Assembly: GCA_028867135.1 (NCBI GenBank)
Contig: JAGWGW010000005.1
Span: 1 to 61,465 of the forward strand
Reading direction: 5' to 3'
Source of the DNA: Microcaldota archaeon
GTDB taxonomy: Archaea > Micrarchaeota > Micrarchaeia > Micrarchaeales > CABMGC01
Length of the DNA stretch: 61,465 nt
The position numbers were made by a program, and so were the translations under genes. Positions 51,872 to 58,933 of the stretch are shown one piece after another. Numbering within the stretch: position 1 is the first letter of the stretch; the number at the start of each line of letters is the position of its first letter. The notes beneath the pieces were generated by a model. That model did no database searches. It saw only the letters and a program-made list of their open reading frames with translations, and had not been told where the DNA came from.

Positions 51872-52077
51872 AGATTACTTACGATGAAAAGGCCGATGCG
51901 GCAAATATAGTATTTCAAAAGGGCAAATATCACATAAGCAAAGAAATAGGGGAAGGCGTAATTGTAGACTATACCAAGGACGGCAAAATAATAAGCATAG
52001 AGATTCTAAACGTATCAAAGAGAGTTCCCACAAAAAGCCTCAAACATATAACGAGCGTAAGTATAGCTTCAGCATAG
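51868..52077 (+). CDS. DUF2283 family protein (candidate antitoxin or partner)
   Basis: A 69-residue DUF2283 protein: MKITYDEKADAANIVFQKGKYHISKEI, VIVDYTKDGKIISIEILNVSKR. The domain is small, beta-rich and has no known catalytic site. ATG 51868 overlaps the upstream TGA as ATGA; ATG 51862 would give two more residues. It is the second gene of a two-gene unit with the DUF4258-like gene. Confidence 0.85.
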   Translation: MKITYDEKADAANIVFQKGKYHISKEIGEGVIVDYTKDGKIISIEILNVSKRVPTKSLKHITSVSIASA

Positions 52078-52135
52078 TTTATCTCTGGAAGTGGCCCATC
52101 CACAATACCGTTCTGTAAGCCAGCCAAATTCACAT

Positions 52136-52245
52136 GCGAACGCCGGGATTTGAACCCGGGTTTTTGGCTTGCTTCTTTTGATAAAACTTTTGTAAAAAGT
52201 TTCGGAATGGAAGGCCAGAGTCCTACCAGGCTAGACTACGTTCGC
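52136..52245 (-). tRNA. tRNA-Gly (TCC) with 38-nt intron
   Basis: Minus-strand cloverleaf: acceptor GCGAACG/CGTTCGC, D arm GTC-TAGCCTGGTAG-GAC, anticodon loop CTTCCA|A with anticodon TCC, T arm CCGGG-TTCAAAT-CCCGG. After removal of an intron at 52170-52207 the mature length is 72 nt, the same as tRNA-Gly(GCC) at 59686. The intron lies at the canonical 37/38 position. Its splice core is CTTC (32-35) paired with GAAG in the intron, flanked by 3-nt bulges CA^T and CA^A, a perfect 3-4-3 bulge-helix-bulge; an internal hairpin AAACTTT/AAAGTTT closes the intron. CCA is not encoded. Confidence 0.93.
52170..52207 (-). other. tRNA-Gly(TCC) archaeal intron (BHB type)
   Basis: A 38-nt intron with cleavage expected between the second and third nucleotides of each 3-nt bulge. 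It would be removed by the tRNA splicing endonuclease (EndA), which is not in this window. Confidence 0.85.
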
Positions 52246-52314
52246 ACGCATTTAGAATATGCACATCAATTTAATAAGCTTGTATTTGAATATCATTCGT
52301 AAATCGGTAAATAA

Positions 52315-53157
52315 ATGTCAGCACCGTATTTGATGCCCATCATAGCGCTCGGGATAGTGGCAGTCGTTGTAGTTGTAGGCATATTCGTAGCCGGCTCATC
52401 GAACAACGCCTCTTCAGCGGCTCTTCCTGCGATGCCAAAGACAGGCCAGCCTGTGCCCGAAAGCATGGCAGGCATCACATCAGGCACTCCGCAGCAGGCA
52501 TCCGCAACATTATCGCAGCTTGCTCAGGCAGGCGCAGCCAACTTCAGCCAGTTCAAGGCGAGCTACTCCGGCTCCATCAGCATAGTCCCGAGCGGCATAC
52601 TGGGCGCCATCGCATCTGTCAATTCGCCATTGTACCTTAACGAATACGGCACAGGAGCTTCGGAGCGCATGGACATCAATGCAAGCAGCATGCCCGTGGT
52701 GGGCAGGGCGTTGGTGACATATCTCAATACAACCCGCAACACCTATGTATGCGACAACCTTAACGCGAGCGCGATGTCCCAGGGCAAGGTCCTTGACATA
52801 CTTACCGGATCCCGCGAGCTTACATGCTCAAGCAACGACACGCTTCTCGCGCCGCGGCTGAGGGGGCTGTACAACCTCAACCTTTCAATGCTGTCCCAGT
52901 TCGGCATAGCTATAAGCTACGACCAGGTTTACCAGAGCGAATACAACGGGTCGCCATGCACGTATGTCCACGGCATGCTATCCGGCCTGAACGGAAGCGG
53001 AGAGCTCGGCATGTGCATCCTTGACAGCAACTACATCCCTGCAACTATAGCTGCCCGCTTCTCGAACAGCAATGCGCATCTCTTCCTTGTGCTCAACGAA
53101 ACATACATAGGAAACGGCACAGCGTTCCCGGGATCCCTTCCAGGCCCGTTGACCTAG
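52315..53157 (+). CDS. Membrane-anchored extracellular protein of unknown function
   Basis: A 280-residue protein with one N-terminal helix (LMPIIALGIVAVVVVVGIFVAG) and an external domain with four Cys (CDNLN, ELTCSS, SPCTYV, GMCILD) that could form two disulfides, plus N-x-S/T sites. I do not recognise the fold. The A/Q-rich stretch at about 55-80 looks like a linker. It starts 70 nt after tRNA-Gly and its stop overlaps the convergent CAP gene by 4 bp. Confidence 0.7.
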   Translation: MSAPYLMPIIALGIVAVVVVVGIFVAGSSNNASSAALPAMPKTGQPVPESMAGITSGTPQQASATLSQLAQAGAANFSQFKASYSGSISIVPSGILGAIASVNSPLYLNEYGTGASERMDINASSMPVVGRALVTYLNTTRNTYVCDNLNASAMSQGKVLDILTGSRELTCSSNDTLLAPRLRGLYNLNLSMLSQFGIAISYDQVYQSEYNGSPCTYVHGMLSGLNGSGELGMCILDSNYIPATIAARFSNSNAHLFLVLNETYIGNGTAFPGSLPGPLT

Positions 53158-54215
53158 ACGTTCGTGGGCTGATACTCGTTGCCACTGCTGTCTATAAAGA
53201 TGGTATAGGTCGAGCCTATGAAACCGCTTCCTGTGCTGGTATTGTTCAGCCATACCTCCACCGTGTACTCCCCTGCGCCGTACTGGCGCATGACATCGCC
53301 CATGTCAAACGATATCGAAAAGCCGTTGCCGTTGACCATGTAGCTGCCAGCCACGATGGTCTTTATGTTCTGGTAGTACTCGAGGCTGCTTCTCACAACC
53401 CCTGCAACAGTATTGCCATAGCTGTAGGACTTTGTGCTTGAGAGCTGGCCCACGGTCATGTTCGATGCGGGGGCGTCGTAGCCTATCTCCACTCCTGACA
53501 GCCTGTATCCGTTCTGCACGTTCCCCCTGAGGGAGACCTTGCCGCCTGCAGAGCTCGGGCTTCCGGAATCCCAGTTTATGTAGTTGTCTATGAAGTCCTC
53601 GGTAAAGTATATCGTAGACGAATTGTACGCTATGCCTATGGCAACCTGGTTATGGTTAGGGTCTAGGATATTGTTCCTGTGGCCGTTGTTGCAGCATGCT
53701 GAATCGTTGTACATCATGCTGTACTCCATGTCGTACAGCGCCTTGGTGTAGTTTATGCTGCCCTTAGTGTAGCACACAATTATGCACGCCCTGTAGGCCT
53801 GCTCCTCGTACGCGATGTTCTCGCTTACGGCTCCCCTGCCTCCAAGGAGCGTATACCTCATGTACGGCTTCATGCCATAGGTGTCCCAGTGGCTGAAATA
53901 GCCGTACCTGAGCATGCTGTCCGAATGCTGCTGGCCCGAGCTCTCGCTGGACAGCGTCACATTCTGCAGGCCGAACGAGTTCCTGTCCTTGTTTATCAAC
54001 GAGAGCGCATACGCGTATAGCTGGCCGTTGGGCGCGGTGCCGTTCGGCGAAATTGTGGAGACTGTCTGGTAGGTAGAATAGCTGTTGTTGCCCTGCTGGA
54101 GGCCGCTGAGGAATGGGAGCTGCACGTCCCATGCCCTCAGCATTATTATCACGGCAAACGCTATGAAGCAGAGCGCTATCAATGACAGCAGGCCCTGCAG
54201 CGAAGACGAAGCCAT
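53154..54215 (-). CDS. CAP (SCP/PR-1) domain membrane-anchored protein
   Basis: A 353-residue protein with an N-terminal helix (LLSLIALCFIAFAVIIML) and an external CAP domain of about 150 residues: LINKDRNSFGLQNVTLSSES, QQHSDSMLRYGYFSHWDTYG, SENIAY and GHRNNILDPNHNQVAIGIAY, with the His/Glu/His residues of the CAP cavity. The final 130 residues are a second beta-rich domain. Four Cys (CIIVC, SACC) suggest disulfides. I chose ATG 54215 because the helix follows at once and a minus-strand TATTTAGG-type box (around 54244-54253) fits; ATG 54269 lies upstream of that transcription start. Confidence 0.87.
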   Translation of the reverse strand: MASSSLQGLLSLIALCFIAFAVIIMLRAWDVQLPFLSGLQQGNNSYSTYQTVSTISPNGTAPNGQLYAYALSLINKDRNSFGLQNVTLSSESSGQQHSDSMLRYGYFSHWDTYGMKPYMRYTLLGGRGAVSENIAYEEQAYRACIIVCYTKGSINYTKALYDMEYSMMYNDSACCNNGHRNNILDPNHNQVAIGIAYNSSTIYFTEDFIDNYINWDSGSPSSAGGKVSLRGNVQNGYRLSGVEIGYDAPASNMTVGQLSSTKSYSYGNTVAGVVRSSLEYYQNIKTIVAGSYMVNGNGFSISFDMGDVMRQYGAGEYTVEVWLNNTSTGSGFIGSTYTIFIDSSGNEYQPTNV

Positions 54216-54334
54216 GGAAACACAATATGCATTTGATGCCCCTAAATAAAAGGATGACTGAAAAACCAAAATATATGAAACTCTTTATTAAAATTAAATC
54301 GTATTTAGGTTTGGAGAATCTTGAGGGTGGGCAA

Positions 54335-54463
54335 ATGGCCAAGAAACCTGAATCCGAGAAAGAGGAGGACTCTGCAGAAGAGGAGGAAGAGGAGGTCGAA
54401 GAGGAAACTGAGGAGGCCGATCAGGCCGAGAGCGACACGTGGTTCGGTGACCTGGCGTTCTAG
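54335..54463 (+). CDS. Small highly acidic protein
   Basis: A 42-residue protein: MAKKPESEKE, then a long Glu tract, ending in the aromatic patch DTWFGDLAF. It has its own signals: TATA-like CTTTATTA (54283-54290), a leader of about 20 nt and a good ribosome site GAGGGTGG 5 nt before ATG 54335. I rejected earlier in-frame ATGs (from 54182) because they lie before the promoter or inside the CAP gene. An acidic tail ending in a hydrophobic patch suggests a protein-binding tail or chaperone-like role, but this is open. It overlaps the convergent nucleotidyltransferase by 4 bp. Confidence 0.65.
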   Translation: MAKKPESEKEEDSAEEEEEEVEEETEEADQAESDTWFGDLAF

Positions 54464-55335
54464 GCAGTCCTCTGCCCCTGCGCCATCCCCTGCACCCTCT
54501 TCGCAACTGCCTCGAGCTCCCTTATGCTCCTGTTCCTATCCGTGATGTTGTCTATCGAGTACCACGGGCTTGAGAATACGTAGCCGTAGAGCCTGCCCTG
54601 GCTGACCAGCTTCGGGAAGAGGCTGTGTTCCAGCATCTGCCTTCCTTGACTCTGCCTTATGTAGTCGAATACAGAGGTTCCGAACACGTAAATGCCGGCG
54701 TTGACCAGGTGCGCCTCCCTATCGCTCTCCCCCTTTTCGATAAAGCTGGTTATCCTGTTGCCTTCGAGCCTCGTCACCCCGAAATGCGACTTTGCGCTCG
54801 CTGGGGTTATGGCAATTGTTGCAATGGCCTTCGTGCTGGTGTGCTGGTTGTACATCTCGTTCATGTCCATCCTGAATATATGGTCCCCGTTCAGGGCGAA
54901 GAATGGCGAGTTGCCCACAAAGCCCTTCACAAGCAGCAGCGCGCCCTCGGTTCCCTTCTGCGCATCCTCCATGATGTACCTTATCTTGACCCCGAATGCT
55001 CCGCCGTCGCCGAAATGCTCGACTATGCTGTTGCTCTCCCTGCCTATCGCGAGCAGTATCTCCGTTATCCTGTTCCTCTTAAGCTCGTTTATTATGTACC
55101 ACAGGATGGGCTTGCCGCTCACCATCACCATCGGCGAGACCACGGCCCTCCCGTTCAGGCTTATCGGGTTGCCTCCTGCGAATATCAGCACCTTCCTCGG
55201 CGCGTTGTAGCCCAGCGCAATGCCGAGGTAGCGCTCTATGGCGTGGCTCCTGTTCCTTATGTTGACCCCGTCCACGCCCTCGTCGATGAGCGAGAGCATG
55301 TTCTCGTCAAGCGTTATTGTAAGCCTCTCCTTCAC
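54460..55335 (-). CDS. Sugar nucleotidyltransferase fused to an N-terminal RHH DNA-binding domain
   Basis: A 291-residue fusion. Residues 1-43 (RLTITLDENMLSLIDEGVDG...RNRSHAIERYLG) are a ribbon-helix-helix DNA-binding motif. From about 48 on is a nucleotide-sugar pyrophosphorylase-like domain (KVLIFAGGNPISLNG, GKPILWYIINELKRNRITEILLAI, FFALNGDHIF as the D-x-D/H region, SFIEKGE, LVNAGIYVF). The usual opening loop G-G-x-G-T-R-L is replaced by AGGNPISLNGR, so catalysis may be altered. GTG 55335 is the start. It is divergent from a cupin gene across tandem repeats that could be its own operator. Confidence 0.85.
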   Translation of the reverse strand: MKERLTITLDENMLSLIDEGVDGVNIRNRSHAIERYLGIALGYNAPRKVLIFAGGNPISLNGRAVVSPMVMVSGKPILWYIINELKRNRITEILLAIGRESNSIVEHFGDGGAFGVKIRYIMEDAQKGTEGALLLVKGFVGNSPFFALNGDHIFRMDMNEMYNQHTSTKAIATIAITPASAKSHFGVTRLEGNRITSFIEKGESDREAHLVNAGIYVFGTSVFDYIRQSQGRQMLEHSLFPKLVSQGRLYGYVFSSPWYSIDNITDRNRSIRELEAVAKRVQGMAQGQRTA

Positions 55336-55364
55336 GCGCTCATCCTACTACCTAAATGAGCAGG

Positions 55365-55413
55365 AAGGTATATATAATATGATGAAATAATATAAGGTAT
55401 GATAAGGTATGAT
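55365..55413. repeat. Tandem AAGGTATGAT repeats in a divergent promoter
   Basis: Two exact contiguous copies of AAGGTATGAT (55394-55403 and 55404-55413) and a partial copy AAGGTATATA (55365-55374), all in one orientation. They interlock with the TATA elements of both divergent genes (ATATATAATAT for the minus gene, AATAATATAA for the plus gene). RHH proteins often bind short direct repeats, so this is a candidate operator. Confidence 0.55.
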
Positions 55414-55447
55414 GATAACAGGAGCTGAAAATTCGAGGGTGGGGAAG

Positions 55448-56305
55448 ATGATACCTGCGAAGAAGCTGATAGAGGATGGCAAGGAGCTGAAGGCGGTGCT
55501 GGCGCAGGCCAAAAGGCCGATAGCAGTCAGCCACGAAGAGATAGGCTCCGAAAGATGGACCTACAGGACGAGGATGCTCATGTTCTCCGTACACCGGATC
55601 GAGAACGGAACGCATTCGGGCGTGCAGGAGCACGACGGCCTGATGTTCGCGCTCTCGCATGAGAAGATGGACATATCTTACAGGAGCCGCAGGAAGGAAT
55701 CCAGGGTCGACAACGTCAGCGCAGTAGTGATTCCGAAGGGCGTGGAGTACGAGCTAAGCCACAAAGCGCCGCTTTATACTGCAAGGGTTAGCGCCAGGGG
55801 ATGGGATAGGGTGACAGAACCGGTTGGATACAGCCCTGCAAACATTGACAGGCACCTACAAAGCGGGAACGCCTACAAGTTTGTCGTGCCAAAGCACGTG
55901 AACGGCGAAGTGCTGGCAAAGGGTGGTGAATTCGTTGGGGAGCACCATGAGAAGCACATCGTGTTAGGGCCGTCCAACCAGGAATTCTCAGTAGGCAATT
56001 CCCTCTCCCCGCAGGACTTCCATGTCCACATGAAGACAACCGAGATCTTCGTAACGTTCAGCGGCATAGAGGTCTATTACTTCGCAAGAGGGGGGCTCGA
56101 AACTATGTACGTAGCAGCGGGCAGCGTGCTCATAGTACCAAAGGGAGTGCCGCACTTCACCGTCATGCGGAACGAGAAGCCGAGCTTCGTGGTAAAGGGC
56201 AGCGACGCCTCCATAATCGACGACAATTTCAGGCTGCCCGATGACGCTGTGGAAAGAACAGGCCTATCCCAAAGCGCGCTATCCTACCTTCTGAGGAACG
56301 AGTGA
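55448..56305 (+). CDS. Cupin-domain protein
   Basis: A 285-residue protein whose C-terminal half is a cupin barrel: QDFHVHMKTTEIFVTFSGIEVYYF, then GSVLIVPKGVPHFTV, with His-x-His-x(5)-Glu and a late His as metal ligands. The N-terminal half (EHDGLMFALSHEKMDISY... VVIPKGVEYEL) looks like a second, degenerate barrel, making this a bicupin. The role may be sugar-phosphate isomerisation or binding, given the divergent nucleotidyltransferase, but this is inference. I set the start at ATG 55448 with GAGGGTGGGG upstream; ATG 55409 sits before the predicted transcription start. Confidence 0.8.
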   Translation: MIPAKKLIEDGKELKAVLAQAKRPIAVSHEEIGSERWTYRTRMLMFSVHRIENGTHSGVQEHDGLMFALSHEKMDISYRSRRKESRVDNVSAVVIPKGVEYELSHKAPLYTARVSARGWDRVTEPVGYSPANIDRHLQSGNAYKFVVPKHVNGEVLAKGGEFVGEHHEKHIVLGPSNQEFSVGNSLSPQDFHVHMKTTEIFVTFSGIEVYYFARGGLETMYVAAGSVLIVPKGVPHFTVMRNEKPSFVVKGSDASIIDDNFRLPDDAVERTGLSQSALSYLLRNE

Positions 56306-56309
56306 ATAT

Positions 56310-56822
56310 ATGGCAAAGCCCGGCACGTATTCGATATGGATTGTCCCGGGCAAGGGGATGAAGGGCAGGCTCTACAGACGCATCAAGGAGCTGAGCGGCA
56401 TGCACAACGCCACTCCGTTCGAGCCGCACCTGACGCTCGTTAAAGACATCAAAATGGGCGAGAGTGAAGCGGTTGAGAGGACCAAGGGGCTCGCCGGGTC
56501 CCTGGGAAGCTTCGCTGTAAAGCTGGGCAGACCATCCTCTTCGCAGAGCTATTTCAAATCCGTATTCATAAAAGTCAGGAAGACTGGGGAGCTTTACCGT
56601 GCATACAGGCAGGCATCCGAGGCATTCGGCCTCAAGAGCAACATGTACAGGCCGCACATAAGCCTGATCTACGCAAGCCTGCCCGCCTCGAAAAGGAGGA
56701 GCATAGTGAAAGGGCTCAAGGCAAAAGAGCTGGGCGGCAGCTTCGTTGCTGACAACCTGCATCTCCATCGGACAGAGGGCGGGGTCGAGGGCTGGAGATG
56801 CGTCTTCAAGGCCCGCGTGTAG
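56310..56822 (+). CDS. 2H phosphoesterase superfamily protein
   Basis: A 170-residue protein with the two H-x-[TS] motifs of 2H phosphoesterases, PHLTLV and PHISLIY, about 95 residues apart, as in cyclic phosphodiesterase and RNA ligase-like 2',5' enzymes. The substrate may be a 2',3'-cyclic or ADP-ribose cyclic phosphate. It follows the cupin gene by 4 nt and is co-transcribed. A basic C-terminus is present. Confidence 0.88.
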   Translation: MAKPGTYSIWIVPGKGMKGRLYRRIKELSGMHNATPFEPHLTLVKDIKMGESEAVERTKGLAGSLGSFAVKLGRPSSSQSYFKSVFIKVRKTGELYRAYRQASEAFGLKSNMYRPHISLIYASLPASKRRSIVKGLKAKELGGSFVADNLHLHRTEGGVEGWRCVFKARV

Positions 56823-56931
56823 CGCAGCACGCAGCTGTCAATCCGCGCAGCTGTAGCGGCGCTGTCTTCTCATAATACCGAAAGAAATCAAATTCTTCTA
56901 ATAATTGGCATGTACTATTGCTTCTGATAGA

Positions 56932-57594
56932 ATGGCAACCACATGCCCGCAGTGCGGCGCGAAGAATAGCAACGCCGCAACGTCGTGCAGGATATGCGAC
57001 AGCAAACTCGACGGAGTTGTTGGCCGCAAGCCGACCCACTACAAGTCAGCCTTTGGCTTCGTGTTGCTAGTAGCGGCATTGGGGGTATTCGTGCTATGGT
57101 ATCCTACCGTGATCAAGGTCGGGATGATCCTCGCATCGAACGCGATACGCATAATGCAGAATCCGAACAGCTTCAGTCCGGCAAATACTCCGCAGCCAAA
57201 TGCTACCACAGCCCCCACAACAGCCGATTCGTCCACATCAAGCTCCACCATGAGCTCAACCTCGTCCACTGCGCCTTCGTCATCAACATCCAGCCTTGCG
57301 TCCTCGTCAACCTCGGTATATAGCTCATTGACATCGACCCGCAACACCTCCACAGTCACCTCCACGGTCACCTCGATCCCGACGTCGTCCACATCAGTGA
57401 CATCGACGATCTCCTCCACAACGTCATCGTCTACCTCCACATCCACTGCGCCGACGACGAGCACGATCTCCACCTCAACATCAACCAGTGCCTCCACATC
57501 AACGCCTACAAGCGCATCTACATCCGCATCCACTTCGCTGTCGAGCACGACCAGCACCACCTCAAGCACCTCAACAATAAGCACCACAGTGTAA
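56932..57594 (+). CDS. Zinc-ribbon membrane protein with Ser/Thr-rich tail
   Basis: A 220-residue protein. Residues 1-27 form a zinc ribbon (CPQCGAKN ... CRICDSKL, C-x2-C...C-x2-C), next comes a basic segment and one transmembrane helix (FGFVLLVAALGVFVLWY), and the last 130-150 residues are Ser/Thr-only low complexity (SSTMSSTSST type). The likely topology is ribbon inside, mucin-like tail outside. TATA-like TCTAATAAT (56897-56905) is 27-30 nt before ATG 56932; an earlier TTG at 56905 would overlap it. The role is unknown. Confidence 0.75.
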   Translation: MATTCPQCGAKNSNAATSCRICDSKLDGVVGRKPTHYKSAFGFVLLVAALGVFVLWYPTVIKVGMILASNAIRIMQNPNSFSPANTPQPNATTAPTTADSSTSSSTMSSTSSTAPSSSTSSLASSSTSVYSSLTSTRNTSTVTSTVTSIPTSSTSVTSTISSTTSSSTSTSTAPTTSTISTSTSTSASTSTPTSASTSASTSLSSTTSTTSSTSTISTTV

Positions 57595-57682
57595 CTGATT
57601 TATCCACGCTATGGCTTACGACGACAAACAATGAACCGAAATAAGTGAGAACCGTTTTTAAACTGAAATACATATCTCAATC

Positions 57683-57757
57683 ATGGCTCTGGGGAGAGCC
57701 TTGGAAGGGCAAATAGGGCGCGTCTGCCTGCAACGCGCAGGCATGCCTGCGCCATGA
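57683..57757 (+). CDS. Leaderless upstream ORF, candidate leader peptide
   Basis: ATG 57683 opens a 24-codon frame (MALGRALEGQIGRVCLQRAG...) ending TGA at 57755-57757, 3 nt before the GT2 start GTG 57761. A TATA box TTTTTAAAC (57655-57663) is centred about 25 nt before the ATG, so this frame would be read from a leaderless mRNA. Its 3' third overlaps the 18-bp palindrome. Whether it is translated is unproven. Confidence 0.4.
   Translation: MALGRALEGQIGRVCLQRAGMPAP
57725..57752 (+). promoter_or_regulatory. Perfect palindrome with alternative hairpins upstream of GT2 gene
   Basis: GCGCAGGCATGCCTGCGC (57735-57752) is a perfect 18-bp palindrome. TGCCTGC also occurs at 57725-57731, so GCAGGCA (57737-57743) can pair with either the upstream or the downstream TGCCTGC. 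The two hairpins exclude each other, a possible leader switch or protein-binding site. Confidence 0.5.
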
Positions 57758-57760
57758 AAC

Positions 57761-58933
57761 GTGAACAACATGAATTACGTAGAACTGATTACCGCATTGA
57801 CTGTGATCTCTACAGCCATGCTTACGCTGGAGGGCGCGTGGATACTCTATACAACGAGAGCCGACAAGAGGGCCAAGGAGATGCTTACGCAGCCTTCGTA
57901 TTCAAGCAAGAAGAAAAAGATATGCCTTCTCTTCCCCGCGTACAAGGACGTAATAAACCTTGACAAGTGGATAGAATGGGGAAAGGATGGAGACGTCACG
58001 TACGTGATCGCGGAGGACGTGACAAGGAAGAACGAGAAGTTCAAGGACAGGGCGATGTTCGTACATAGGGACAGCAGGGAAGGGTTCAAGGCCGGGGCCG
58101 TGAACAACTGCCTTGACATCCTGATGGAAAAGGGGATGAAGTTCGATTACGTGATAGTGATAGATGCTGACCATATACCATTCAACAATTCCGTGAAAGA
58201 CGTATACGGCTATCTCGAAGACGACCTGATACAGTTCTTCTGGTACGACGGCCTGCCGCTCAACACCGCGCTCACGTGGCTCACCTACTCGTCCAGATAC
58301 TACAGCAACTGGAACCTGTACAACAGGAAGTTTCCGAACCTGACAGGAAGCGGCGTCGCCATAAGCTACAAGCTGGTCAAGGCAGGCGTGAGGTTCCCCG
58401 ATTCCATAACTGAGGACTATGCGCTTACGCTCGATAGCGCGGACAGCAAGAGCATCAGGGTCACGGTAATACCTTACGTGCTTTGCATAGGCGCATCCCC
58501 GAAAAACCTCAAGGTGTACGTGAAGCAGCAGATACGATGGGCCGAAGGCACAATACGCGATGCGCGAAGGTATTTCCTGAAGACGATGTTCAACGATACC
58601 CTTACCGCATATGACAAGTGGGACTTCCTGATGCATGCCAACATGTACGTGCAGGGTCTCTATCTGCTGGTGAACGTCGGGGTCCTTCTGGCAGGATACG
58701 GCGTAGGCTCCTTCCTTGCACCGATAATCCTGTTCCAGGGCATCGCATACTTCAAGACTCTCGCCAAAACGCCCAAAAGATACTGGGCAACGTACTTCCT
58801 TCTGAACTACTTCATGGCGCTTGTCCAGGTGTACGCGTTCCTGAAGGCGATATTCATGAATACTGGGAGCTTCTACGCGACCGACAAATCGTCCAGCAAA
58901 TCGGTAGAGTACTCGTCTAATATTGCAAAGTGA
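57761..58933 (+). CDS. Membrane GT2 glycosyltransferase (cellulose-synthase-like)
   Basis: A 390-residue processive-type GT2. An N-terminal helix (LITALTVISTAMLTLEGAWIL) is followed by the catalytic domain: VIVIDADHIP (D-x-D-H), GSGVAISYKLV, ITEDYALTLD (E-D-Y base region) and QQIRWAEGTIRDAR, the Q-x-x-R-W motif of cellulose and hyaluronan synthases. Two or three C-terminal helices (LYLLVNVGVLLAGYG, ATYFLLNYFMALVQVYAFL) complete the channel-like part. It may build or export a surface polysaccharide. GTG 57761 or ATG 57770 starts it. Its end overlaps the convergent gene by 17 bp. Confidence 0.9.
   Translation: MNNMNYVELITALTVISTAMLTLEGAWILYTTRADKRAKEMLTQPSYSSKKKKICLLFPAYKDVINLDKWIEWGKDGDVTYVIAEDVTRKNEKFKDRAMFVHRDSREGFKAGAVNNCLDILMEKGMKFDYVIVIDADHIPFNNSVKDVYGYLEDDLIQFFWYDGLPLNTALTWLTYSSRYYSNWNLYNRKFPNLTGSGVAISYKLVKAGVRFPDSITEDYALTLDSADSKSIRVTVIPYVLCIGASPKNLKVYVKQQIRWAEGTIRDARRYFLKTMFNDTLTAYDKWDFLMHANMYVQGLYLLVNVGVLLAGYGVGSFLAPIILFQGIAYFKTLAKTPKRYWATYFLLNYFMALVQVYAFLKAIFMNTGSFYATDKSSSKSVEYSSNIAK

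Noticed and set aside
54182-54334. Longer version of the small acidic protein from ATG 54182
   Set aside because: It overlaps the CAP gene start and its promoter; a TATA box and ribosome site fit ATG 54335 instead.
57754-57963. Open frame from ATG 57754 overlapping the GT2 start
   Set aside because: It is in another frame than the clear GT2 domain and has no domain of its own.
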